Shown here one piece after another: positions 26,901 through 38,520 of a stretch of 64,000 bases of DNA (position 1 is the stretch's first letter; each line of letters opens with the position of its first letter). Made by a program: the position numbers and the translations under genes. The notes under the pieces were generated by a model. The model was not told where the DNA came from. It saw nothing but the letters and a program-made list of their open reading frames with translations, and made no database searches. Source of the stretch: Tyto alba (Eukaryota; Chordata; Aves; Strigiformes; Tytonidae); assembly GCF_018691265.1 (NCBI RefSeq), contig NW_024881316.1, positions 24,033,819 through 24,097,818 of the forward strand. The letters run 5' to 3'.

Positions 26901-27792
26901 GCAACGAGAAGTCATCATAGATAATCTCACATTGTACAGAACACCTGGGAGATTACACATTGGAAAGCCAAGCACAGTTGTGCCTCTTTGATCGAGGCAT
27001 TTCTTTTGGTCTGTGCTTATAAAAGTTGCTGGCAGGCACTGTTATAGAGTTCCTGGGAACTCTTTCATGCTTCAGTTTTTTTCATTCACTTTATCTTGAC
27101 TTAAATTACTTTGTAATTCATACAGTTCTGTAATTCTGTGCAATTACAGAAGGGATGTTCTACCATTAAAAGTCTAGATTCGATAAACAATAGATGATTT
27201 TTCATTTATTGAAACTTCCACTAACTGCACAGTATTTAATCAAACAATTTTCAAACTGTCCCTAGTTTAGTTAAGCAAAATAGCCAAATGTTGGTCATTG
27301 ATGTCAGTAGCTGAACTGAAAATGAATAATTTAGTGAAATAACACTAAATTTACAGCACTGTAGCTTGCTTCAGAATATGACCTATCAAGCTTTCTGCTT
27401 TGTGTTTTAATAAGAAAGTGTATTTTATTTAAAAGCAATTTACATCATTCTTTCAAAACCACATCTGTAAATCTATAAATCTATAATTACTTTAAATACA
27501 ACCAGTCTAATAATAATAAATACAGAGAAACTCAAATATACAGTACTGCAATAATGCAGTTCTTAAGAATCAGAACTGTTGTAATGAAAAAAAAGTAAAT
27601 TTTCTGCAGAATTACTCTTTCTAATTAAGCAAAATTCTCACTGATTACAGAAATAGTTTTGCCTTAGTAGGAAGAGGATCAGAATTTGGATTAAGTTTCT
27701 AACAATGAACTTCATGTTTAAGACAGGGTATGTGTGGAATGTAATTTTGGGGACATCTATTTTCAACTCCTGTCTACATTTTTAATTTAAAG

Positions 27793-28455
27793 GGTCATAG
27801 AATCATAAAATAGTTTAGGTTAGAAAAGACCTTTAAGATCATGGAGTCCAACCATTACCCTAGCACTACCAAGTCCACCACTAAAACATGTCCCTAAGTA
27901 CCACATCTACATCTTTCAAATACCTCCAAGGATGGTGACTCAATCACTTCCCTAGGCAGCATGTTCCAATGTTTGACAACCCTTTCTGTGAAAAAATTTT
28001 TCCTAATATCCAATCTAAACCTCCCCTGGCACAACTGGGTCAAATTTCTTTTGTCCTATTGCTTGTTACTTGGAGAAGAGATTGACAACCTCAGCCGCTC
28101 CTCACAGGACTTGTGCTCTAGACCCTTCACCAGCTTTGTTGCTCTTCTTTGGACACACTCCAGAACCTCAATGTCTTTCGTGGTGTGAGGGGCCCAAAAC
28201 TGAACACAGCATTCAAGGTGTGGCCTCACCAGTACAGGGGGACAATCACGTCCCTAGTTCTGCTAGCCACACTGTTTCTGATACAAGCCAGGATGCTATT
28301 GGCCTTGTCGGCCACCTGGGAACACTGCTGGCTCATATTCAGCTGGCTGTCAGTCAACACCCCCTTGACCTCCCTGGCCAGATTTAATTCTGTCAGTGCT
28401 TTGGCTTTCCTAACCTGATCCCACTTTCCCTTACTACTTCCTATAGAATATGCAT
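27793..28455 (-). mobile_element. CR1 LINE fragment, 3' end plus internal piece
   Basis: The element is read on the - strand, with its 3' end at 27793 (complement of GGTCATAGAATCATAAAATA) and its 5' side near 28455. Going right, the + strand shows the complements of well-known CR1 3' segments: GACCTTTAAGATCATGGAGT, CATGTCCCTAAGTACCACAT, CTTCCCTAGGCAGCATGTTC, CTGTGAAAAAATTTTTCCTA, AGGGGCCCAAAACTGAACAC and GTGTGGCCTCACCAGTACAG. Near 28355-28365 the sequence jumps to an ORF2 linker-like piece (GGCTTTCCTAACCTGATCCC), so the copy is internally deleted or composite. Open frames here (27961-28418) are antisense to the LINE and are not genes. Confidence 0.9.
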
Positions 28456-29480
28456 GGGGACACCAGCCCTCCCTTACTCTGCTGATGAAAATGGATAAAA
28501 AGAAATGCAGAAAATGGTACTAAAAGGAGAACAAGCAAGTGGGTGTATGACTCTGAAGCTTTGTAGTTAAAACACTCAGCTGAATGATTATCTAGGAAAT
28601 GCCTAATGTCAAATGAGTAAAAGTATCAGATGTTGGAACAAAAACTTATTTCATTCTCATTTTGACCCCCGACCCCTGCATTTATTCTGTGCTGTGGCCC
28701 AAGATGTCCCACTGCTGGGCTACTCTACATCCTGGCAGTTAGGACACAGTCATCGAAAGCAGCTGATAGAGATTGAAATGTCCTTTGACTGAGCAAGGTC
28801 TATCTCTTAGTCCTATTCTCTGGAGCTGCAGATGACTAAAGAGGAAAGGTAAACTCCTCTGTTCTTCTTGCAGGCTGGTGCAAGACAGTTGACCCTTAGC
28901 AAACACAAGTGCCTCTCCACTGGCTGTATCAGGGAGCCGTCTCTGGTGTCCGAAACAATCCTTTAGGGACGGGTGACTATTTTTATCAGTTTCAATGTCT
29001 AACTCAAAATAGATTTCCTGAGTCCAGTTCAGGATTCTTACCATTCTATAACACAGATTAAACCTATTAAAGCAGTAGTACTTAGACAACTATTTACATT
29101 GTTAGCTTTTTTTTCTTTCTTTTTTTTTTTTTTTTAAATAATCACTTTGGAAAAGTATTTTTCATCACACTTGGACTTTAAAAATTCACTCGATTTAAAA
29201 CCTTTTTTAGAAGACTGTAGTCCTCATCCAAAGGCCAATGGGCAGACTGAAAAAGCTGCCATTTACTTCAACAAACTTTGAATTAGATTTTGCATGTTTA
29301 GGACCTCCAGAATAAAAAGATGAAAGGTATACTTGCTGAGATAAACTTAGATCCAAACTTTTAAAATATATTTTAAAAAATCTGTTATCCAGTCTCCTCA
29401 ATTGAGAATGATGTTCTGATGAACATGCTGCTTAACTTTTCTCCTATACACTTCATTAAAATACTTACACCTAGCATAGC

Positions 29481-29502
29481 TTTTTTTTTTAAAAAAAAAA
29501 AA
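29481..29502. repeat. T10-A12 perfect palindrome-like run
   Basis: Ten T are immediately followed by twelve A, giving a self-complementary 20-mer. It is low complexity, and slippage in sequencing or assembly is possible. Confidence 0.8.
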
Positions 29503-32500
29503 TAATTCCTTCATTCTGCTCTGGGATCACATCTTTTCTCCTATCCACATGCCCAACAAAATATTTGTTGCCTTATTTTCTAAAAAGTGAGTCACCTTAA
29601 ATAGTCTAATCGTGGAAGAGGGGACGTGTTTCCAGAATTTGAATGTTGGAGGGAAGAGCAAGAATGAGGTAAACAGCTATTTGATGTCTGTCTTTTCACA
29701 GTAGCAGAATAGCTAATTCCTAGGGCCTCTGACCTTTTAGTGTCCTGTAACAGAGTACTTGCATTAATCTGTTGCTTATCTGTCACCTACCACATTTGAT
29801 ATTTCCAGCCTCTGCTTTCAATTATCAGTCATTAGAGGGAGCACTGAGTAATTTCAGAAGAAAATGCCTGGAACCTTTGACCTGTTTTTGTCAGATAACC
29901 ACAAGTGTTCACTGTAGATAAACTATCTTTTCATTATATTCAAGATGTAAACGAGTGTCGTTTGTAGTGTATCAGCTTACTGTAACCTTTATCACCTTGA
30001 AGTGATTAAAACTGACTGGTTTACTTAGTGCTTATACAAAGAATTCAGAGTCAAACAGTGAAATTCAGTGAGATTAGTGTAAATGGCCCCTTAGAGTTTC
30101 TCGAGGTCTGTAAGACCCTCCGTTTTGCCTTGACATGTATATTTAGTAGTTAAACAGTGACACTAAATTGATTAGTGAGGCTTCACTATTTGTGAATCTA
30201 TTTGGGATCTTACATTGTAAAATCAGTTTATTACAACATATCTTTGGTTTGTTGCCTGGTTTGCCAAAGAAGCTTTCACTTTCCCTATGTCACCACATAC
30301 CAACCTCTTCAGGAAAAGCAAAGCACATGTCAGTGGGGAGCTAATCACTAACGAAAGAGCACGTCTAATAGTCCCTCATGCATTACCACCTAAATCCATT
30401 GCTAGTACTTTTTGCAGTTTTTAAGCTCAGTCAACAGTTAATCAGAAATTTATAGCTGAATTGGTAAAATACCGATTACTTATTACATTGGCCATCCATA
30501 TATGTGTTTTGTATTTTTTTTTCCAGAAGACAAATACTTTTTAAAATGAAAGTGCATGGTATTTCCCCTGGTATAAAAGATGATCCCTTTTCCAAAATAT
30601 CCTTTTGGTGTAAATTTGTCTTCATTCTTCTTAGAGTTGGGCTTAGTGTTAATGCAATATAAATATTTCATCAGTTTGCCACATGGGTGGAAAATATCAT
30701 TCTTTCCCATCTTACACACAGGTGTTTGTGATATTCCCCTGAGCCATGATTTGTCTGATGTAACCATAGTGCTGAATATATTAGTTTCAGGTGGTATAAA
30801 AATAACATTTTAAAAAGTTGATGCTAAGAATCCTGATCAATTAGAGCAAATGAAGAATTTGGATGTAATCAGCATTGATCCTAATATTTTAGGTTTTTTT
30901 ACTTAGAAAAACTATATTCCTCCAATAGTTAAAAGAGCACTTCCTGATTTTCTGGTCAACCAGTTTTTAGATGCTTTGATCAGTCCCACAGAGATGTATT
31001 TTGGCAGATGAGCTAAGCAGAGCTGGAATGACATGAGAATGCTCTGGAAGAACTGAATACTTAAAAATCTTAACCTGTATTTTTCAGACTGCCAGTGGTG
31101 AAAGTTCTTGCGTATGAAATAAAAATATTTGAGGCCTGGTGCCCCCCTGCACTTCATACCATTTCAGCAGGACACTGGACCTAAGAGATATACTACTGAG
31201 CATTCACAGTCTTCCCTGACAAGGCATTTATTAGATGCAGAAGAGACCAAGACTCGTGTATTATTTTCAGTATTAAAATACTCATTATCATTAAATAACA
31301 TCTAGCTTTTATAATTTGGCTATCATTCTATCCATTAGTCATTATTGCAACATCACCATCACTGCTTTTTTTTACAGTCTAATATATAGTGCAAGATTTT
31401 AACTTGTTTAAATTTGTAAAAATTGTTTTTATGGTTTGTACGTTGGCCAACAGAAATTTGCAGTTTGAAATTCTGGCTTTATTGTGGAGAGTGGGACCTC
31501 CCTGGACTCAAATGTTCTGTTTTCTACAACCCTCCATGTCTTCAGGCTGTTGTGGCTCCCAAGTCATGGCCTGCCTGTAAATGCTGTCTTGACACAAGGA
31601 AATTTTGAACTTGTCTCCCTTTCAGATGGCAGTGCTGTCTCTTCCTTAGGTATACATGGAAACACAGATAAGTACTATCTGTGTGAGCTGTAATAATTAA
31701 TTTTGGGCCTGTCAGGAAGCAGCTCTCAGTATTCTTTCAGCAGTTGTGCACGGTCCTGAGGGTACCCCACCGATGCTGTCACAGGGTATTGTAGAGGTTT
31801 CTGTTCAAACTATAACATACAGGGAGAGAACTGCTGTTTCCAAACTAATGTTACTAAATAGAAGGTACTTTGCAGACAAAAGGAAACCTCAAACCCAAAT
31901 AAAAATGGAACAGGCCAGGACTACTGGCATTTAAACCTTTTATTCAGTGTCTAATTTTCCAATGCTTACTCATAGTGAGTAGCACTTAATTACCCACGCA
32001 TGCTGGTAAATACTTGTTGAATAAATGCTAACCAGAGATATCAGAAAGGGTTGTTACATTGTCTGCCTTTAATATATTTTTCATTTGAAAGTTATAGACA
32101 AACCTGTTCCATGTCAGCTTTGAAATGCTCAGTTATAACCTTAGAATCTTGCAGCAGACTCTTCACACTAGAAAAAGTCCTCCCTGGTTCAGTGCGTTTG
32201 CGTATGCTAATCTCTGCCAAGTTCTCTCCAAAATGAAAGGTTTTACATGGACATAAAAAAAAAATATCAAACAACCCCCAAACCTCAAGTCAGATCTCTG
32301 TATATATCTCACAGTTTAGAACGAGGCAGTGGAGCTGTTAAATAGACTGTATCCTGTTTCTCTTCAGTAGCGGCCCATTCATCTTCAGGTACAGAGCAGT
32401 CAGTTTACATGCTTCTGCCTATTTTCTGCTTTACATTTTCTACATAGTCTATGATGGCAAACCCATGTAAGCTAAACATGCACTTGAGCCAAGTAAACCT

Positions 32501-32867
32501 CACAGTCAGCAGACAAATTTCCTTTTGTCAACCAGGAGAAAGTTCATTTTCACTGAAGATAAAGTGTTCTTATAGCTTATAAGCTTTATTTTTGGTAGTT
32601 CTTAAGGCAACTTTGATTTGTACATTTAAAAAAATATATGTTAATGAAAACAAGGATAGTTTACATTTTGAACGTGTGAGAAGTAAGTACACTGCAAGGA
32701 ACTAGATACATGGCCACAGGTGATTAACTAGTAGCTACTACTCTGGAAATAGTGTAAATCCTATTCCTTCAATAGCTCTCACTTTAGTATGTCTGCAACT
32801 GTATCTTTATATGGCAAACTCAAAATGTAGTTTTCTTCTTTTAGTGCATTTCTATTTCATAAGACCC

Positions 32868-33056
32868 CATATACATTATAATAATACACACATGCAGTTT
32901 TATATATAAATATATATATATTTATACACACACACAAACATACACATTGTATATGTAAGCGAAATTGCATGGTTGTACACATATATGTGAGCATATCAGT
33001 ATAAATACACATATATATTGTAATAATGTACACATTCATATATATAATATTTAGTA
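32868..33056. repeat. Mixed (TA)n/(CA)n microsatellite region
   Basis: TATATAAATATATATATATT, CACACACACAAACATACACA and further ACATATATGTG-type blocks over about 190 bp. The - strand open frame covering it (32857-33129) is an artefact of the repeat. Confidence 0.8.
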
Positions 33057-34350
33057 ATCTAAACATGTACTTTTTCAGAACTGACATTGTTCCTCCCTCA
33101 GATCCAAGGACTGTGAATATAAAATACAATAAAAGCAGAAGTTATAGGAGGAAGCATTTATTGGAGCTGGGTGCAGTCATAAATGTTTAGCTGGTTGTCC
33201 AAACTGAGCCCCAGCTCTGAGTGTTTTAGACTTTGTCCATCATCAGTAAAACAAAGCACCTATCTCACAAGGCAGGTAAAGTTTCTCCAGAAGTGAGGAG
33301 TTCTCTCCTCTCACAGAGCATGGCTTCTTCACAGGTCAATGACACGTTGCACTCTGTGGCAGTGGAAACCATGGATCATTTTCCTTTCCACATCCATAAA
33401 ATCTGAGGTATTAATCCCTTAAAATGGTCATCAGCCAGTACTGTGGCCTGTAGGTTCCCTTGCCACATCAAAACACATATTCAATTGAAAAAGTTGTTCC
33501 TACCTCATTGTCAGAACTGCAGCAGACAGTAGAATTAGCCCCAAATCAGCTGTTAACTCAAATAAACTAAAATCTGCTCTTTACTCTCCCTTAAAATTCT
33601 GTTCAAGCCTGAATTAAACAGTGCTGAGGTTAATTTTTTTTTATTTTAAACTGTGGCAGTGTTAGAAGCAGTGGGAGCTGCACCTGCCCACCTGCAGCAG
33701 GTTTGAGGGGACTTCTCAAGACAGGAGTGTGCTCCCATTGTTGCTGGGGTGCCAGAACCACTCAGTCCTGATCCACAGCTCCTTCTTCTGACCACTGACA
33801 AGATGACGTTTATGCCATTAGAGTACAACATGTGTTAATTTATATGATGTAACTGCTTCTTAAATATATAGTCACTGCAGTGCACTTTAGTACCACTTCA
33901 GAATTTATTACGTTAAGTGGAAATGAGCAACTTTCCTCTCATCTGCCTGGTTATTAGCGGCAATTAGTGTTTTCCAAAGTTATCTATAGCTCTGACATTA
34001 CTACTGCTGTGCTTATGACTACACTGAAGTCCTAAATCCTTTCACAGCTTTTATTTTGTCCATAGTTACTTTACAACACACCCCCTTTCAGATTTTTTTG
34101 ATATTCTTTCCACTCCAGCTTCTGGAATTTGTATAAAAGCCACTGAGGTTTTTTTTTTCTTTTGAACAGAAGACACTGGGCTGGTGGAATTTCCTTTAAC
34201 TGGAAGTGTGTCTGGGCTTGTGGTTTTATTATTTGCACAGTTTTATATTGTCCTGTTTGTTTACTCCCAAGCACAGGGAACGCTCCATTAATCATGGGAA
34301 ATGGGCATCGTTTCACCTCTTTAATTTACATTCAACTCTTTTCCTCACAG

Positions 34351-34543
34351 TTGAAAGGGACAAAGACTTCTCCCACCAGCGAAGACACTACAAAGAGTTT
34401 CGCTTTGACCTTACTGAGATCCCACACGGAGAGGCAGTGACAGCAGCCGAATTCCGGATATACAAAGATCGAAGTAACAGCCGCTTTGAGAATGAAACCA
34501 TTCAGATTAGCATATATCAGATCATCAAGGAGTATCCAAACAG
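34351..34543 (+). CDS. BMP5: BMP5 coding exon 2: propeptide (last two bases of codon 162 to first two bases of codon 226)
   Basis: It follows the acceptor TTCCTCACAG. The split codon G/TT gives Val162, continuing [20 protein letters not shown], then [20 protein letters not shown] and so on to KEYPNR. These are propeptide residues 162-226, and the sequence agrees closely with human BMP5 as I recall it. Asn209 (NET) is a potential N-glycosylation site. The exon is 193 nt and ends at AACAG/GTACCC, phase 2. Reading past the donor gives a stop after about a dozen codons, which supports the splice. An upstream intronic open frame that runs into this exon in another frame is a shadow. Confidence 0.96.
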
Positions 34544-35090
34544 GTACCCTGTTGACATGAACATATCTCATCCTGAATAATGTCTCATGTTTCTATCTTA
34601 AGTAAGGAGAGAGTAACTGATCATAAGCATACCCTCGGTAAGGCATCATTGCTATCACTGTGGCTTGTGCAGTATTACTTCCTAGGCAACGACAACAAAT
34701 ACTGAGCAGGAATAAAACTTATCTTCAGTGTAATTTATTCCAGGTTTATGGAGAGTTACATGTCCAATCTCATCAAATAATCTGCCCATGAACAGAGGGG
34801 GTGAGGGTTCATGTTCTCAGTGAGCAAACGGTAGAGACGTAAGCACAGTCTAAGCAACTGGATTTGGGGAATGCACCATTTGCTGACACTGAGGTACTAC
34901 AAGCCAAAATTTTCTTAGTTCCTTAAAGGACATAGATTGTTTATCTTTGTTTATTTTTGAAGGAGCATGACTTTTTTGCATGCATTTTAGTATTCTACAG
35001 AACGTAATTGAAAGATAAAGTCATGCACCAATTTTAAGATGACATATGCACACTTAACACATACTGCTCACCATAACTGAAAATTAAAAT

Positions 35091-35212
35091 CACAGAAACA
35101 TAGAATCATAGAATCATATAGGTTGGAAAAGACCTCTAAGATCACTGAGTGCAACTGTAAACCCAACACTGCCAAGTCCACCACTAAACCATGTCCCTAA
35201 GTGCCACATACG
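35091..35212 (-). mobile_element. CR1 LINE, truncated 3' end
   Basis: The + strand shows ATAGAATCATAGAATCATAT, AGGTTGGAAAAGACCTCTAA, CCAACACTGCCAAGTCCACC and CCATGTCCCTAAGTGCCACA. These are the complement of the avian CR1 terminus including two terminal octamer copies. The element therefore points left, and only its last 120 bp or so remain. Confidence 0.9.
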
Positions 35213-36576
35213 ATGTTACACATGAGCAAATGTCTGAACCTGCATTTGCAGAACTCTGTGTGTGACATATTTCTATGATTCTACAAGACCTAAGTAAATG
35301 ACCAGATTTCACCAGGAAAAGTAGCTAAATACCTGGAAATTCCCATTGAAAACTATTAGCCATTCCAAGATGCCTCTGAAAAAAGCTACATACACCTAAA
35401 ATTTGGGTATTGAAATTAAATTAATTTGTCTTTTCTCAGAAAAGTGGGGGGAAAAAAACATTTTTTTTTTTGAGTTAAACAAAAACTCTCCTTCATCTTG
35501 GAACAGATAAAACATTTCTATCCTGGCATGCTTACCAAAAGCAAAGAAAATGGCAGCCTAAATTTGCAGAGGTAAACAATGCCCCATCCCCGGTTAGCTT
35601 GAAGGCTGGGCCAGAGTTCAGATCTCTTTTTTGGGCACAGAAGCTTGAGCTTGCACAAGATTCCAGGTGAGATCTCTGAACATCAAGTTATAAAATATTT
35701 AAGGCTATAAACATTTTTTATCAATAAACATTTATCAATGGTGCAGATTCAACAGGAGGGAAAGCACTCATCCTTCCAGAATACCTTCTGCTTTCTTAGC
35801 AAGTTTGGAGATGAACAAAATAGTGCATGATATTGTTTTCACCTCTGTCATCAGCTTGCAAAAATTCTTTTGACGTAGGTTCTAAAAGTAACTTTTTGGA
35901 GGAAGGAATGAAACATGAAGGAACAAAACATCTTTTTAAATAGCACAGGTGAAGGCTAGGGTGATGTAAGCTCTTCACCTGAAAACTCAACAGACTTTTT
36001 TTTAAGGACTAATGGGAAAAGTTAGTTTTCCTAATCCATTTGAAGTTTTATTTTTTGTTGTGTTCTTTTTTCTTTTTTTTTTTTTTTAATATTTTCCCAG
36101 CATGTGGTTTCTATTCTATTTTAGAGAAAGCAAAACTGCTTACTACTCTGAAGCAAGATTACAATTTATTATTGTCTGACTTGTTAAAATGACAGCTGTC
36201 TTCAAATCCATTAAAGAATGCTCTTGATTTCTTTCAATACATAAACAAAAATTTATAAATGTTTTATATTTCCATTTATAAACATAAAAGCCCCATGTCC
36301 TCTAATGGAAGCATGATGCTGGTAAGGGGGACATGGAAAGATATGCTGCCCATTTGATCTCACCAATATAACTACAGAAGCTTCAGATGTAGACTAAACG
36401 TTTCCCTCCTACTGTTGATTTTGCAAGTCTCTACTTGTACATGGAGTATATAGAGTCAAATGCCTCAGTGGGACAGGATGGGAGAAGACCACAAGCTCTC
36501 CACTGTTCAAATTAGAAAGAAGGAACTTTTCCCACAAGCTTCTTTATACCTCTAGACAGAAGGGCTACTGCTAATA

Positions 36577-37040
36577 TTTTCTTTTCTTTCTTTTCTTTTT
36601 TTCCTTTTCTTTTCTTTTCTTTTCTTTTCTTTTCTTTTCTTTTCTTTTCTTTTCTTTTCTTTTCTTTTCTTTTCTTTTCTTTTCTTTTCTTTTCTTTTCT
36701 TTTCTTTTCTTTTCTTTTCTTTTCTTTTCTTTTCTTTTCTTTTCTTTTCTTTTCTTTTCTTTTCTTTTCTTTTCTTTTCTTTTCTTTTCTTTTCTTTTCT
36801 TTTCTTTTCTTTTCATTTCTTTTCTTTTTTTTCTTTTCTTTTCTTTTCTTTTCTTTTCTTTTCTTTTCTTTTCTTTTCTTTTCTTTTCTTTTCTTTTCTT
36901 TTCTTTTCTTTTCTTTTCTTTTCTTTTCTTTTCTTTTCTTTTCTTTTCTTTTCTTTTCTTTTCTTTTCTTTTCTTTTCTTTTCTTTTTTTTCTTTTTTTT
37001 TTCTTTTTTTTTTCTTTTTTTTCTTTTTTTTTTTTTTTTC
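36577..37040. repeat. Long (TTTTC)n pentanucleotide tract, 464 nt
   Basis: An almost pure pyrimidine tract: the only purine is an A at 36815. The core is two near-perfect (TTTTC)n blocks, 36605-36814 (about 42 copies) and about 36831-36986 (about 31 copies), separated by an imperfect unit. It degenerates at the right into T8-T13 runs separated by single C. On the complementary strand it is (GAAAA)n, which explains the artefactual Lys/Arg/Glu open frames there (36512-37190). Such homopurine-homopyrimidine mirror repeats can form triplex DNA, and their length is typically polymorphic. Exact copy number may be affected by assembly. Confidence 0.97.
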
Positions 37041-37180
37041 AATAAAGCCATAGCTTTTGTTTTGGGGCCTAGTCTTTAATAGTGTTATTCTTGACTTTGT
37101 CACCTCAGGTGTGTCCCATATATGTACATGAGATTTTAGGTGCAAAATTTTCAGAAGCTGCAACTGCAGAATGTGAAGGT

Positions 37181-37391
37181 GAGAGAACACTGAGGGTGGT
37201 GAGGCACTGGCACAGGTTTCCCAGAAAAGCTGTGGCTGCCCCCTCCCTGGAAGGGTTCAAGGCCAGGTTGGACGGGGCTTGGAGCAACCTGGGCTGGGGG
37301 AAGGTGTCCCTGCCCAGGGCAGGGGGGTTGGAACTAGATGGTCTTTAAAGTCCCTTCCAACTCCAACCATTCAGGAATCTATGGTTCTGTA
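37181..37391 (+). mobile_element. CR1 LINE, truncated 3' end, little diverged
   Basis: GGTGGTGAGGCACTGGCACA, GCTGTGGCTGCCCCCTCCCT, TTCAAGGCCAGGTTGGACGG, AGGTGTCCCTGCCCAGGGCA and GGAACTAGATGGTCTTTAAA, then CCTTCCAACTCCAACCATTC, follow in the CR1 order and sense orientation. It is the best-preserved CR1 copy in the window and one of the youngest by eye. Open frames across it (37082-37348 and its - strand shadow) are not genes. Confidence 0.92.
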
Positions 37392-38471
37392 ATGTCCCAC
37401 ACTCCTTACTAGTGCCATACCACAGCAAAACTACTAGGTTTGACCATGCTCCTCCACCCTTCTTTGTTTTGAACAGGAAAAATGAGTGTCTGACACGGCT
37501 CTGCAATCCCAAACACAGTCCTGCTATGCTTTCAGGCAAGGAGTGGTCAGGGTTTAGGGTTTCTGAGCTGCAGACTAAGGACTGTGTTGTAGTCTCAGAC
37601 ATTTTTCTGTCTCTGTGGCAGCATGGCCACTGAAGTGTGTGTGTATTGAATTCACTCAGAGTTTGCTGAAATTCCAGTCTTCGGGATTGAAGTTTTCTAT
37701 TTGTTCTAAGGAAACACATAAAGCACAGCCCATAGCAAGGCAAACTTTCCTACACAGCCCTGCCAATGTACTCCTACCCGGATCTTTTCTCATGACGAAA
37801 GTCATGTAGTCCAACAGGCCAAATCCTTGTTCATGATCTGGTGGCAGCCAGCCACTAATTTAACTAAACCCCAAGGATTCTTCCTGCATTAGGGAATCCT
37901 CAAGTGGCATTAAGATACTAAAGCAGATTTCTGGAATGAGGCGAGAGGTGAAGCAGTATTATGGGGATGGCCTATTACATAGTAATCATGATTTGATCTT
38001 GTTGAAAACTTTTCTGGGTTTCAAGAAACATGTAGATGGTTTATTCCACCTTTACTTCCTTAAGTTACCCAGGAGATGCAGAGCTCCTTAGATGTTCTGC
38101 CCGCAGCCTCTTTGCTGAAATTCTTGACTGTGGTAGCATTTCTGCTGTAGACAACTGGCCATTGGGGACCAGATTGAGATCACTAAACTTAAACTGCCTC
38201 CATAAAGGTAAAGCCAATCAGCTGTACTCTTCTTGAATGTGTTCACTGTTGCATTTCAGGCTATTTACGACATAATGCCTTATTTTTTTATTATGTGTTG
38301 TGGGTGATTTTTTAAATAGAAATATTTTTTTTAAATTAGAGCCAAAATTTGCAGCTGTTTGTCATTTTAAGTGTGATCTTATTTTCTTTTTACAGAATAA
38401 AGGAGAATTTTGAAATTTAAAATGTCACAAAATGTGATGAGAAGTTTGAGTGAATGACACCAGCTAATGGG

Positions 38472-38520
38472 GGAATCCTGATCCCAGAGCTTGCAGTGCC
38501 TTCTCAGGGATCAGAATTTC
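38472..38520. repeat. Short imperfect inverted repeat (hairpin)
   Basis: GGAATCCTGATCCC (38472-38485) and GGGATCAGAATTTC (38507-38520) are inverted copies matching at 12 of 14 positions, with a 21-nt spacer. It shares the CCTGATCC core with the fold-back at 11679-11745 and may be another transposon relic, or chance. Confidence 0.35.

Larger units (their letters stand above)
11633..34350 (+). other. BMP5: BMP5 intron 1 (22,718 bp)
   Basis: Donor GTATGT at 11633 and acceptor TTCCTCACAG ending at 34350; phase 1. Its contents are mostly unassigned AT-rich sequence. It carries a small fold-back near the donor (11679-11745), A/T runs at 12094-12169, a CpG-bearing patch near 18.0-18.3 kb, short CR1 3' ends at 19.57 and 23.9 kb, a longer - strand CR1 piece at 27.79-28.46 kb, and AT/CA simple repeats at 22.75 and 32.9 kb. 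The many short open frames across it lack coding features. The roughly 16 kb from 11.75 to 27.79 kb is nearly free of recognisable repeats. Confidence 0.93.

Noticed and set aside
27961..28418. Several + strand open frames of 75-105 codons
   Set aside because: They are antisense to a CR1 LINE fragment and share no protein-like features.
35262..35285. TTTCTATGATTCTACAAG as a second CR1 end in + orientation
   Set aside because: Only about 15 bases resemble the CR1 terminal octamers and no CR1 body precedes it; could be part of a rearranged tail, but not supportable.
36512..37190. - strand open frames encoding long Lys/Arg/Glu-rich proteins
   Set aside because: They are pure translation of the (GAAAA)n strand of the TTTTC microsatellite; no conserved domain, splice context or start region.
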